A stretch of DNA of 17,620 bases, taken from contig JAFAVL010000739.1 in assembly GCA_019242465.1 (NCBI GenBank), forward strand, positions 1 to 17,620. The letters are read 5' to 3'. The position numbers and the translations under genes are program-made. Under the pieces are notes generated by a model. It searched no databases. It was not told where the DNA came from and saw only the letters and a list, made by a program, of their open reading frames with translations. The DNA is from Chroococcidiopsidaceae cyanobacterium CP_BM_RX_35 (GTDB lineage: Bacteria; Cyanobacteriota; Cyanobacteriia; Cyanobacteriales; Chroococcidiopsidaceae). The stretch's first letter is position 1; each line of letters starts with the position of its first letter. Below are positions 8,125-15,360 of this stretch, one piece after another.

Positions 8125-8140
8125 GAGTGCATCTGCACTC
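8125..8140 (+). terminator. Possible short terminator after galK
   Basis: GAGTGCATCTGCACTC is a perfect 7-bp inverted repeat with a 2-nt centre, followed by ATTCTT. It lies 38 bp past the galK stop, where galTK transcription should end. The U-run is poor, so this may only be a pausing or processing hairpin. Confidence 0.3.
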
Positions 8141-8251
8141 ATTCTTCAGCCAGAGGCGCATAAAACCTTAGATCTTTATTCTGAGAAACATGAGAATGCT
8201 GTAGGTTCGCAGAACCGAATCTTACTTCATAAGACGGAAAAAGAGAGGGCT

Positions 8252-8507
8252 ATGCAGCAACAAAATTTCATGTAATCATATTCCGTTTCAGCAACAATCT
8301 TGTTGGATTTGCAATCAGTTATTTGAAATGACGGAAGCAAAAGTTATTATTTGTAACGATCAGGGCAATTGCTACGGAGAAGTTTGTCCTAAATGCCTGG
8401 ACAAGGGATTTCACTGGCTTAGCAAGCGATTTGAACAAATGAATCAAATCAAGCAAACGGTTGCGATCGGACAATCTCGGAATCTGGAAGTACCAATTGG
8501 TGCTTGA
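8252..8507 (+). pseudogene. Small four-cysteine zinc-ribbon-like protein, apparently frameshifted
   Basis: The frame ending at 8507 encodes a compact protein with CWICNQ (from 8301), then ICNDQGNCYGEVCPKC, giving two CxxC knuckles (CWIC and CPKC) plus two further Cys, followed by a helical tail ending in EVPIGA. This looks like a small zinc-ribbon protein. No ATG, GTG or TTG lies in that frame upstream of the first Cys back to a TAG near 8202. An ATG at 8252 with a good GAGAGGG ribosome site starts one base out of frame and stops at 8273. Removing one base from the TTT at about 8267-8269 would join them into an 84-residue protein beginning MQQQNSCNHIPFQQQ. So the gene is a recent frameshift, a sequencing error in a short homopolymer, or starts at a rare codon. 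Function unknown. A 68-residue gene follows after 27 bp. Confidence 0.55.
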
Positions 8508-8534
8508 AACTAGAATCATCTAAGCGAATTAATC

Positions 8535-8741
8535 ATGAACAGTGACTCAGATCTACAGAGCAGTGCAGCGATGATTCACCAGTCGTTAGAAGAAGTCCAT
8601 ACTCTGCTTTCTGCCTTAGAAGCACAGACCAAATTAGGGCTGTTTCCTGCTCAAATAGAGACAGAAAGTGTTGAAATTGCCGTCCCAGCAGAGCAATCGC
8701 TCGTTTTAGAGGATGACTCTTTCCTGACAGATTGGTTCTAA
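8535..8741 (+). CDS. Small acidic hypothetical protein
   Basis: 68 residues, strongly acidic, with no cysteine and no membrane span. Residues 9-35 (SSAAMIHQSLEEVHTLLSAL region) should form an amphipathic helix; the tail is acidic and ends SFLTDWF. I do not recognise the family. It lies 27 bp after the four-cysteine frame on the same strand, so the two may be co-transcribed and act together. The ribosome site is weak (TAAGCG upstream). Even composition and a compact start-to-stop frame support a real gene, but chance cannot be ruled out. Confidence 0.5.
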   Translation: MNSDSDLQSSAAMIHQSLEEVHTLLSALEAQTKLGLFPAQIETESVEIAVPAEQSLVLEDDSFLTDWF

Positions 8742-8762
8742 TTTGTTAGGGAAATTTGCTGA

Positions 8763-8939
8763 TTGTGGATCGTTGCAGAGGAATGGCTACCCAGCGATCG
8801 CTTTCTAGATGAGCGACTGGAACGCTACCCGCATCAGTTTCATGAAGGAAATGGCAAGCATGCCTATACAGACATAGAGGCAGTACATGTCACTCGGTTT
8901 TCGGAAACACAATGTTACTGTGGGCAGTTAAGGAACTAA
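8763..8939 (+). other. Unexplained 58-codon open frame with a possible TTG start
   Basis: The frame opens at TTG 8763 directly after a TGA and runs to TAA at 8937-8939. The peptide includes EEWLPSDRFLDERLERYPHQ and ends CYCGQLRN, which looks protein-like rather than random, with balanced charged and aromatic residues. There is no ATG and no clear ribosome site, and I do not recognise it. It may be a decayed gene fragment or chance. Confidence 0.2.
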
Positions 8940-8968
8940 CATCCGCCTGGTGTAAATCGCACACAGAG

Positions 8969-9367
8969 TTAGCGTGATCGCTTGATGATCCAAGCATTCT
9001 GTGTCGCCTCAAACCCGATCTTCGGGTAATAGCCCATCGCCTCCGGAGCTGACACAAGCACCAAGGTGGACCCCTCTCCAGCCTCAGCACGCATAAGCCT
9101 GACTAACTCGCGTCCAATCCCCTGACTCTGGTAGGCGCAGTCCACGGCTAGGTCGGACAAATAGCAGCACCAACTGAAATCAGTCAGCGCCCGGGCGACA
9201 CCTACCAATTGCCCGTCGTCCCAAGCCGTTACGGTGAGGTTAGCGTTGTCAATCATCTGGCGCAGGCGGCTCAAGTCGCTTGAGGGGCGACGGATGCCAG
9301 ACTTCTCGAACAGAGCCGCCAGTTCCTCCGGTTCCAGTTTGATGTTGATATAGTACTGAACAGCCAC
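8969..9367 (-). CDS. GNAT family N-acetyltransferase
   Basis: 132 residues from a GTG at 9367. GNAT enzymes move an acetyl group from acetyl-CoA to an amine. Acetyl-CoA-binding motif A is present as LAVDCAYQSQGIGRELV (about 73-89), where Q-SQG-I-G forms the pyrophosphate loop. A central strand (TVTAWDDGQLVGVARAL, 45-61) and the C-terminal YYPKIGFE (113-120), the usual Y-x-x-x-GF element, complete the small fold. The substrate cannot be predicted. An AGGAGGAG run upstream is the likely ribosome site but sits somewhat far (about 13 nt) from the GTG. The next gene upstream on this strand ends at 9527, with a strong inverted repeat between them, so it may have its own promoter. Confidence 0.88.
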   Translation of the reverse strand: MAVQYYINIKLEPEELAALFEKSGIRRPSSDLSRLRQMIDNANLTVTAWDDGQLVGVARALTDFSWCCYLSDLAVDCAYQSQGIGRELVRLMRAEAGEGSTLVLVSAPEAMGYYPKIGFEATQNAWIIKRSR

Positions 9368-9420
9368 CCGTTGAGAGTCTCCTCCTAAAATTTAACACTC
9401 CTGTTCAGCTCTGCTCCACA

Positions 9421-9473
9421 GCAAGGGGGCACTCTAGCATTCCCCCTTGGTCCCTGCTAGAGTGCCCCCTTGC
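9421..9473. repeat. Perfect 19-bp inverted repeat (possible terminator)
   Basis: The 18-nt core arms CAAGGGGGCACTCTAGCA (9422-9439) and TGCTAGAGTGCCCCCTTG (9455-9472) are exact reverse complements. One more G-C pair (9421/9473) makes 19 bp, around a 15-nt loop. The loop carries a second CCCCCTTG (9442-9449) that could pair with the left arm instead, so two alternative stems exist. It follows the stop of the hemerythrin-like gene on the minus strand and could end its transcript, but no U-run follows on either strand. A mobile-repeat remnant is an alternative. Confidence 0.75.
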
Positions 9474-9526
9474 CTCTTTGGTCATGTTGCATGGATCAGC
9501 TATAAGGTGTACCACCGACTAGTGTC

Positions 9527-10090
9527 TTAGCTCCAATGAGACCGAAGCTGGCGAACCTTCGTCGTGAGTTCAGTGAGTTTGGGTCCAACGGCTGTGCGTA
9601 GGCGGGGAAAGTCAACGTTTTCCTCCTGTGCGACGTGAGAGAGCAATGCGCTCTCAAATGTCGCAAAGCGGTTGCTCCAGTCCGGATCGTCGTTCTTAGG
9701 CAGTTGGTCAAGTTCGAAGACAAGGACTTTCGATTGGTCCTGCTGCTGGTAAAGCATTGTCGCGTCGTTTGGAAGATTAGCGATGTCTCGGATTGCTGGA
9801 TAGATCAAGTTCTCTTCGGTAAAGTTGTGGACCGTCAAAAGATTGATCAGTTGCTGCAGCAACTGCGCGCGTTGCGTTGGGTTGCTAGCAGGCGTTTGTG
9901 CAATCTGATTCATCAACGCTTCTATCCTGCGATGATCGTCCACTAAAATGCTGATGGCGTCGGTATTAGCAGCAGGCGGACTTGTCTGTGCTACCGACAC
10001 AAGACCCTCTGTCGCGATGCCAAGGAGCGCACTACTACCAAGGAGCGTGCAGAATCGACGCCGTGTCGTGTGGTTAAAATTGCTCGACAT
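9527..10090 (-). CDS. Tat-exported hemerythrin-like (HHE) domain protein
   Basis: 187 residues. The N-terminus has a twin-arginine signal (TTRRRFCTLLGSSALLG, 8-24) with a hydrophobic core, so the folded protein is probably exported to the periplasm or thylakoid lumen. The rest is one HHE four-helix domain: DDHRRIEAL (51-59, ligand H53), HNFTEENLIYP (88-98, H88 and E92), a third helix YQQQDQSKVLVFEL (114-127), and HVAQEENVDFP (152-162, H152 and E156). In related proteins the third helix normally carries another His ligand (an EHxxVK type pattern); here Gln occupies that place (Q119). A GGAGAAAG ribosome site precedes the ATG. Possible roles are O2, NO or iron binding; the missing His makes a typical di-iron site uncertain. 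Confidence 0.85.
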   Translation of the reverse strand: MSSNFNHTTRRRFCTLLGSSALLGIATEGLVSVAQTSPPAANTDAISILVDDHRRIEALMNQIAQTPASNPTQRAQLLQQLINLLTVHNFTEENLIYPAIRDIANLPNDATMLYQQQDQSKVLVFELDQLPKNDDPDWSNRFATFESALLSHVAQEENVDFPRLRTAVGPKLTELTTKVRQLRSHWS

Positions 10091-10166
10091 ACTTTCTCCG
10101 TTAATAAGTAAGACTGAGGGTGTTAGAGACTGTTATAAAAGACCCATATTTGAAGACCGCTAGGAG

Positions 10167-10721
10167 CTAACTAACAGTCATATTCAGTTTGCGCTGTAAC
10201 AAGATGCCTCCAGCTAGCACTCCCATGCTCAGGACACCTGCAATCTCTGAAGGTTCAGGCACCGCCGTCACTGACTGGATAGGTTGAGGAGTCACAGAAA
10301 AGTTGACAGCAAAGAAGTCAATATCAGACAGCTCGTCGTATTGGTTGATGTTGAAGTAAACATTATAATCTTGTCCTCCAGCTGAGTAAGAGAACCCAGC
10401 ATAGTCTAAAACAGAATTGCTTGCTATTAAGAGATTGTCATTTGAATATCCGTTTGGAGGAATCAGCGAATCAATAGTGTTTCCATTTCTTGTTCCAACA
10501 ATACCTGTAATTGGGTAAGAATTTGTTGCTGAATCGTAAGCGCCAGTCATCAATTCCCCACTGGTAGTAATAGTATTACCATCACTATTAACACCAGAGT
10601 AAGAAAAATTAAATTGTGGAACAGATGGGAAAGCCGCGGCTTTAGCAGAGGTAGCTCCTAGAGCTACGAAAAGACTGATAATACTAACAGTTGCAACTGT
10701 TGCCCTTGGATGAATATTCAT
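10167..10721 (-). CDS. PEP-CTERM sorting-domain exported protein
   Basis: 184 residues. It has a Sec-type signal peptide (about 1-29, ending ATSAKAA) and a C-terminal PEP-CTERM tail: VPEP at 154-157, a hydrophobic span of about 16 residues, then QRKL. Such tails direct cell-surface proteins to exosortase-linked sorting, often together with exopolysaccharide. The body is a small beta-rich, Asn/Ser/Gly-rich region without cysteine, probably a secreted matrix or surface protein. Function is otherwise unknown. GAGGA lies just before the ATG. It lies 76 bp upstream of the hemerythrin-like gene on the same strand, so the two exported proteins could share a transcript. Confidence 0.85.
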   Translation of the reverse strand: MNIHPRATVATVSIISLFVALGATSAKAAAFPSVPQFNFSYSGVNSDGNTITTSGELMTGAYDSATNSYPITGIVGTRNGNTIDSLIPPNGYSNDNLLIASNSVLDYAGFSYSAGGQDYNVYFNINQYDELSDIDFFAVNFSVTPQPIQSVTAVPEPSEIAGVLSMGVLAGGILLQRKLNMTVS

Positions 10722-11201
10722 CTGTCCTCATAACTCCTATTGCATACGTTAAAAACAAATTCTTTGTTTTTTAAAATCAGCTGTTTTTCTGACTAACAAA
10801 TGAAAATTCTCGTACTTGTTAAAAACAAAACTAGTTAGCGAGAATAAAAATTACCAGGATAAAATTGAACTAGACCTCCGTTGTACTGTGTTATCTATTA
10901 TTTGAACTGAAAAAACGATCAAAAACTCTATCCTAAGAAATAATCTTAAGTTAAGACAAACTGTATTTTTGAATACAACAATGTGGTGTTATTAAAGCGT
11001 TGTTATAGTAATCCGTACAGAAGTTTAAAACTCTCCTCTGCGTCCTCAGCGTCTCTGTGGTTCGTTAATCAAGATACTCTGTTCACCAATCAAATAAGAC
11101 TGTTATAGATATTTAAACCATTAATTATAAGTGAGAAAAATCGACAACATTGTCAAACCTTCTTGATCGCAAAAAGCTCCTAAGACCTCATAATTAAATG
11201 G
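10722..11201. other. AT-rich intergenic region
   Basis: About 480 bp without a gene. It holds the upstream region of the PEP-CTERM gene on the minus strand. At 11031-11067 the text CTCTCCTCTGCGTCCTCAGCGTCTCTGTGG resembles the CTCTGCG-rich short repeats that recur in cyanobacterial intergenic DNA, as I remember them; only one copy is in the window. Nothing else stands out. Confidence 0.5.
11031..11067. repeat. Single CTCTGCG-type short dispersed repeat
   Basis: A C/T- and G-rich block (CTCCTCTGCG, then TCCTCAGCGTCTCTGTGG and TTCG) sits inside otherwise AT-rich DNA. Its wording matches a class of short repeats common in filamentous cyanobacterial genomes, recalled rather than searched. No second copy is visible here. 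Confidence 0.35.
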
Positions 11202-12170
11202 CTATTCCACAATGACCCAGTACATGCCATCGGGCGCAATCAGCCCAAACGAGGGTTCGCCAAACTCATTTGAGACGATTGAGGTCACATGAGTTGCATC
11301 ACTATGAGTGACATGCTTATGGAAAGCAGTGATGTCTTCCACCTGGTACGTAAATAGACAAATGCCTAGCGAGCCGGGTTGAGCATATTCACGCTGATCA
11401 GGGGTTGGGTAAAGCGGAGTGTAAACCTGAAACATTCCTACAAGTGTCTTGGGAGAAAAGAACGCCGAAAGATCAAATTCTTGCCCTGCTTCTAGCATCA
11501 AGATTTGGCGAGTTGCAGGATTCTGATAGCCCGATCGCTTGACGTTGAACTCGGCTGGTACTAGCCCAAACACATCTACATAAAACGAACTCAAGCTATG
11601 GTTAGAAGTCACTATACTGGAGTGTGTTCCTTCGCTCACACCCATAGGTGAGGTGGGCTCCACAGTTCCATAACCAGGGCGAGTGTAGTTGTATCGCTGA
11701 AAAAATGCTTGCCGCGTTTCGGGACCAATCACAAACATTTCTCGCACGCCCACAAAGCGGTTATACAATCCCGTTCCCTTCTGACCAATCCCTTCAATCC
11801 CCCGAACGGGTTCGGTATGAATCCAATCGCCTCCGTTCTCCTTGTCATCCCTAAAGGCATCTGCGACTACATAGATATCGTTGACTAGTGACGCAAACCA
11901 ACGGCTCCCCTCGACTAACGGAAGCGTGTAACCTAGCCCGTCATTACGTGGTTTTGACCACACCATCACCCGTATGAGTCCGCCAGCGAACGAGTTGCCA
12001 TTCTGCAAGCGTAATGAAGTCAGGGCTGACCTATAACCGTAGAGTAATCCTGCCTGCTCTGCCGATAGCTGACCTCGACCAACCTCGCGGTAGCCCAACT
12101 CTGCCCAATATTTTAGGGTTGCTTCTACATCGTTTGACCCAATGCAATTCTCGAAAATTCCACTAATCAT
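11202..12170 (-). CDS. Two-domain VOC (glyoxalase-fold) family protein
   Basis: 322 residues from the ATG at 12170, although an in-frame GTG at 12197 is open. Two tandem VOC halves can be seen: the first from FENCIGSNDVEATLKYW, the usual opening betabeta-alpha element with a Tyr-Trp-rich helix, to about 150, and the second from EGTHSSIVTSNHSLSSFYVDVFG (about 180) to the end, closing with FGLIAPDGMYWVIVE. The VOC superfamily includes glyoxalases, extradiol dioxygenases and epimerases; metal ligands cannot be fixed without a structure-based alignment, and the substrate is unknown. The stop of acnA lies about 50 bp upstream on the same strand, so it probably follows acnA in one transcript. No convincing ribosome site is visible at either start. 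Confidence 0.75.
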   Translation of the reverse strand: MISGIFENCIGSNDVEATLKYWAELGYREVGRGQLSAEQAGLLYGYRSALTSLRLQNGNSFAGGLIRVMVWSKPRNDGLGYTLPLVEGSRWFASLVNDIYVVADAFRDDKENGGDWIHTEPVRGIEGIGQKGTGLYNRFVGVREMFVIGPETRQAFFQRYNYTRPGYGTVEPTSPMGVSEGTHSSIVTSNHSLSSFYVDVFGLVPAEFNVKRSGYQNPATRQILMLEAGQEFDLSAFFSPKTLVGMFQVYTPLYPTPDQREYAQPGSLGICLFTYQVEDITAFHKHVTHSDATHVTSIVSNEFGEPSFGLIAPDGMYWVIVE

Positions 12171-12219
12171 CAGGAACTGAAGTACTGTATGTAGCACTTG
12201 CTAACTGTCGGTTACTGTC

Positions 12220-15078
12220 TCAGATCAACTGTCTCAATACGTAAGGAAGAATGCCGCCATGACGGTAATAATCGACCTCAATGGGAGAATCGAGCCGCAG
12301 GATGACTGGAACTGCTTTCTCCTCTCCTGACGAGTACTTAATTGAGAGAGAGAGGTTTTGACGGGGAGCGATACTGTTTTCCAATCCCTTCAAGGAGAAT
12401 AGTTCCGCTCCGGTAATCTCCAAACTGGCGGCGCTATCCCCCTCCAAGAACTGACAGGGCAGTATCCCCATTCCTACCAGGTTACTCCGATGAATTCGCT
12501 CAAAGCTTTGTGCAATCACTGCTCTAACCCCAAGCAGCTTTGTCCCCTTAGCAGCCCAATCCCTTGAGCTGCCAGTTCCATACTCCTGCCCTGCAATCAC
12601 GACAAGGGGAACGTTAGAGCTTTGATACCGGATTGAGGCTTCATAAATTCCCATTTGATCTTGATTGGGATAGTAGATAGTCACGCCACCTTCTGTCCCA
12701 GGAACCATGAAGTTTTTGATGCGCACATTTGCAAAAGTGCCGCGAACCATCACCTCATGATTACCGCGACGGGAGCCGTAGCTGTTGAAATCCAGGGGGG
12801 CTACTCCCCGCTCCTGGAGATAGACCCCTGCGGCAGAACTGTTTTTAATTGCACCTGCAGGACTGATATGGTCGGTAGTGACAGAATCTCCAAATATTGC
12901 CAAAGGGCGAGCATCAATGATGTCAGCTACCTTCTGAGGCGACTTAGTGAAACCTTCAAAATATGGAGGTTCCTGGATGTAGGTAGAGGCACGATCCCAT
13001 TCATAGACCTCGCTACCGATATCAGGAATTTCATTCCAAAGCTGGTTTTCGGATTCAACGTTGCTGTAGAGCTGCTGATAAGTATTAGGGTCGAAAGCTG
13101 AGGCAGCAATAGCGTTGATCTCTTCTAATGTTGGCCAGATCTCCTTCAGATAAACGTTTTTTCCCTCTTTGTCCTTTCCCAAAGGCTCATGCATCAGATC
13201 AATCAGCACATTTCCTGCCAACGCATATGCCACCACCAAAGGAGGACTCATCAGGAAGTTAGCTTTGATACTCTGATGCACTCGCGCTTCAAAATTACGA
13301 TTGCCCGAAAGCACACTGGCAGCAACGATATCACTTTGCTGAAGCAGTTCTTCAATCGCTGGCGCTAACGGTCCAGAGTTTCCAATACAGGTGGTGCAAC
13401 CATAGCCCACCAAAATGAAGCCTAGCTCATTTAAATAGTGCTGTAGTCCTGTTTTCTCAAAGTACTCGGTTACTGCACGCGAGCCTGGAGCTAGTGAGGT
13501 CTTCACCTTGGGGTTCACTGTCAGTCCCCGTTCTACTGCCTTCTTGGCAACAAGACCTGCCCCAAGCATTACACTTGGATTAGAAGTGTTAGTGCATGAG
13601 GTAATAGCTGCGATCAGCACATCTCCATGAGCAATCTCAAGCTCCGTTGTGGGTATCACCTCTGGCAACAACTCTTTGCTCGGATCTGGAGTCGGACGAT
13701 TAGTCATCATCTCGATCTCAGTCAGGATGCTTGTGTCCTTGGTGCTTTGGTTTCCACTACCCATCGGCAATGTGTCAGGTTGTTGATCGCCTCCACCCAG
13801 CCGCGGTTTCACTGCACCAATAGCTTTTGAAATTCTAAACTTCCTACCGATCTCGTTGGCAGGTTTTCCGTACCCTGCTGCTGTCTGAGATTGTAATGTT
13901 TTAAGGAAAACCTGTTTAACGTTTTCCAGGGCAATGCGATCTTGAGGTCGCTTGGGACCAGCGATTGCAGGGACCACCTCAGCCAGATCAATTTCTACCA
14001 CATTACTGTACTGGCATTCATCCCCATGCGGAATCCCAAACATCTTCTGAGCAATGTAGTAGCTACGGAACGCATCCACCTTAGCTTGGCTGCGTCCGGT
14101 CGCTAGCAGGTACTCACAAGTTCTTTCATCAATCGGGAAAAAGCCGATTGTTGCGCCATACTCAGGAGCCATATTTGCAATAGTGGCACGATCTGGTACT
14201 GGCAAGGAAGACGCTCCTTCACCATGAAACTCCACAAATTTCCCGACTACCTTCGTCTTTCGCAGCAGTTCAGTAATCGAAAGTACAAGGTCAGTTGCAG
14301 TAACTCCCTCCCGCAGCTTACCCTTCATGTGAACGCCTACGACGTCGGGCGTAAGTAAGTAAACTGGTTGTCCCAGCATCGCTGCTTCTGCTTCAATTCC
14401 TCCCACCCCCCAGCCGAGTACACCAAGTCCGTTAATCATCGTTGTGTGAGAATCCGTACCCACGAGGGTGTCAGGATAGTAAACTTCCCCTTCTTTCAGC
14501 ACACCTTGAGCGAGGTACTCTAGATTTACCTGATGGCAGATGCCGATCCCTGGCGGTATAACATTAAAGCTGTTAAAAGACTTCATACACCACTTGAGAA
14601 ACTGGTATCGAGAGTTATTTCTCTTGAACTCCATGTCCAAATTCAGTTGGAACGCATCAGCCTGGTTAGCAAAATCAACCTGTACCGAGTGGTCGATGAT
14701 TAAGTCCACAGGAACGAGAGGTTCAATGATTGAGGGAGATTTCTCCATTTGGGCTACAGCCGAGCGCATCGCCGCCAAATCGACTCCCAGAGGAACTCCA
14801 GTAAAATCTTGGAGCAGTACCCTGGCAACGATCAAAGGAATCTCCGCTGTTCGTTCAGCGTTCGGCTGCCACGAAGCCAAGGTTTTAATGTCTGACTCTA
14901 CAATCTTCTTGCCGTCGTAATTTCGCAGTAGTGACTCAAGAACGATTCTAAGACAGACAGGAAGTCGAGAAACCTCTCCTATTCCCGCCTCTTCTAGTTG
15001 CGGGAGCGAGTAGAACTGACCCTCTTTAGATGACGAAATGGAAAAATTTTGGAGAAACTGAGTGTGATTGAATTTCAT
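12220..15078 (-). CDS. acnA: Aconitate hydratase, AcnA (IRP1-like) type
   Basis: 952 residues. It interconverts citrate and isocitrate through cis-aconitate in the oxidative or incomplete TCA pathway. The 4Fe-4S cluster ligands are Cys495 ([12 protein letters not shown], 491-502), Cys561 and Cys564 ([12 protein letters not shown]). Other motifs: [18 protein letters not shown] (203-220), AGPKRPQDR (373-381), and the C-terminal swivel domain with [12 protein letters not shown] (729-740) and [16 protein letters not shown] (830-845), where the serine of GTGSSRDW is catalytic. It is about 60 residues longer than the E. coli enzyme (891). The extra length is mostly in the linker between AGPKRPQDR and the first cluster Cys (about 382-490), a hydrophilic, low-complexity stretch. 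Domain order is AcnA, not AcnB, which I would expect to be the usual aconitase in many cyanobacteria. The likely product also has cluster-dependent regulatory relatives. Confidence 0.96.
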   Translation of the reverse strand: MKFNHTQFLQNFSISSSKEGQFYSLPQLEEAGIGEVSRLPVCLRIVLESLLRNYDGKKIVESDIKTLASWQPNAERTAEIPLIVARVLLQDFTGVPLGVDLAAMRSAVAQMEKSPSIIEPLVPVDLIIDHSVQVDFANQADAFQLNLDMEFKRNNSRYQFLKWCMKSFNSFNVIPPGIGICHQVNLEYLAQGVLKEGEVYYPDTLVGTDSHTTMINGLGVLGWGVGGIEAEAAMLGQPVYLLTPDVVGVHMKGKLREGVTATDLVLSITELLRKTKVVGKFVEFHGEGASSLPVPDRATIANMAPEYGATIGFFPIDERTCEYLLATGRSQAKVDAFRSYYIAQKMFGIPHGDECQYSNVVEIDLAEVVPAIAGPKRPQDRIALENVKQVFLKTLQSQTAAGYGKPANEIGRKFRISKAIGAVKPRLGGGDQQPDTLPMGSGNQSTKDTSILTEIEMMTNRPTPDPSKELLPEVIPTTELEIAHGDVLIAAITSCTNTSNPSVMLGAGLVAKKAVERGLTVNPKVKTSLAPGSRAVTEYFEKTGLQHYLNELGFILVGYGCTTCIGNSGPLAPAIEELLQQSDIVAASVLSGNRNFEARVHQSIKANFLMSPPLVVAYALAGNVLIDLMHEPLGKDKEGKNVYLKEIWPTLEEINAIAASAFDPNTYQQLYSNVESENQLWNEIPDIGSEVYEWDRASTYIQEPPYFEGFTKSPQKVADIIDARPLAIFGDSVTTDHISPAGAIKNSSAAGVYLQERGVAPLDFNSYGSRRGNHEVMVRGTFANVRIKNFMVPGTEGGVTIYYPNQDQMGIYEASIRYQSSNVPLVVIAGQEYGTGSSRDWAAKGTKLLGVRAVIAQSFERIHRSNLVGMGILPCQFLEGDSAASLEITGAELFSLKGLENSIAPRQNLSLSIKYSSGEEKAVPVILRLDSPIEVDYYRHGGILPYVLRQLI

Positions 15079-15192
15079 AAACTCAGAAACAGCTTATAGA
15101 TAAAATATTAAGCCGATCTTGTCGATTCTAATGTGACGGTTGTTGCCAATAGGAAAAGCGATTGCTACCCCTCACTTCCCTGGGGCAATAGC

Positions 15193-15360
15193 CTATATCT
15201 TGGTCAGAAAGTTGAGCATGGCTTGAGCCACTGTCTCTGCTGACTCGACCACAAAACCATGATCACCTGACTCAAGGATAACCAGTTCGGCTTGGGGAAG
15301 ACCTTGTACAAGTTCCTTGGCAAATTTTACTGGCGTCAGAATATCTTGCCTACCAACATT
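15193..15360 (-). pseudogene. C-terminal stub of an alpha/beta hydrolase
   Basis: This 56-codon minus-strand frame ends at the TAG at 15193-15195 and reads NVGRQDILTP, then FAKELVQGLPQAELVILESG, DHGF and FLTKI at the end. GRQDILTP, a central helix with LP.AEL.IL, and GDHGF with the catalytic His are the terminal elements of the alpha/beta-hydrolase fold (strands beta-7 and beta-8). No start codon or N-terminal two thirds exists: upstream the frame meets a stop in the last codons of the histidine kinase gene. So it is a remnant left by a deletion or insertion that joined this tail to the kinase gene. The stub overlaps the kinase stop codon by two bases. Confidence 0.7.

Noticed and set aside
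8084..8275. 63-residue frame overlapping the end of galK
   Set aside because: It covers the spacer and the frameshifted small gene's ATG region, with no domain; likely chance.
9635..9946. Plus-strand frame opposite the hemerythrin-like gene
   Set aside because: Shadow of the real minus-strand gene, which has a Tat signal and an HHE domain.
12655..13101. 148-residue plus frame within acnA
   Set aside because: Antisense shadow of conserved aconitase sequence.
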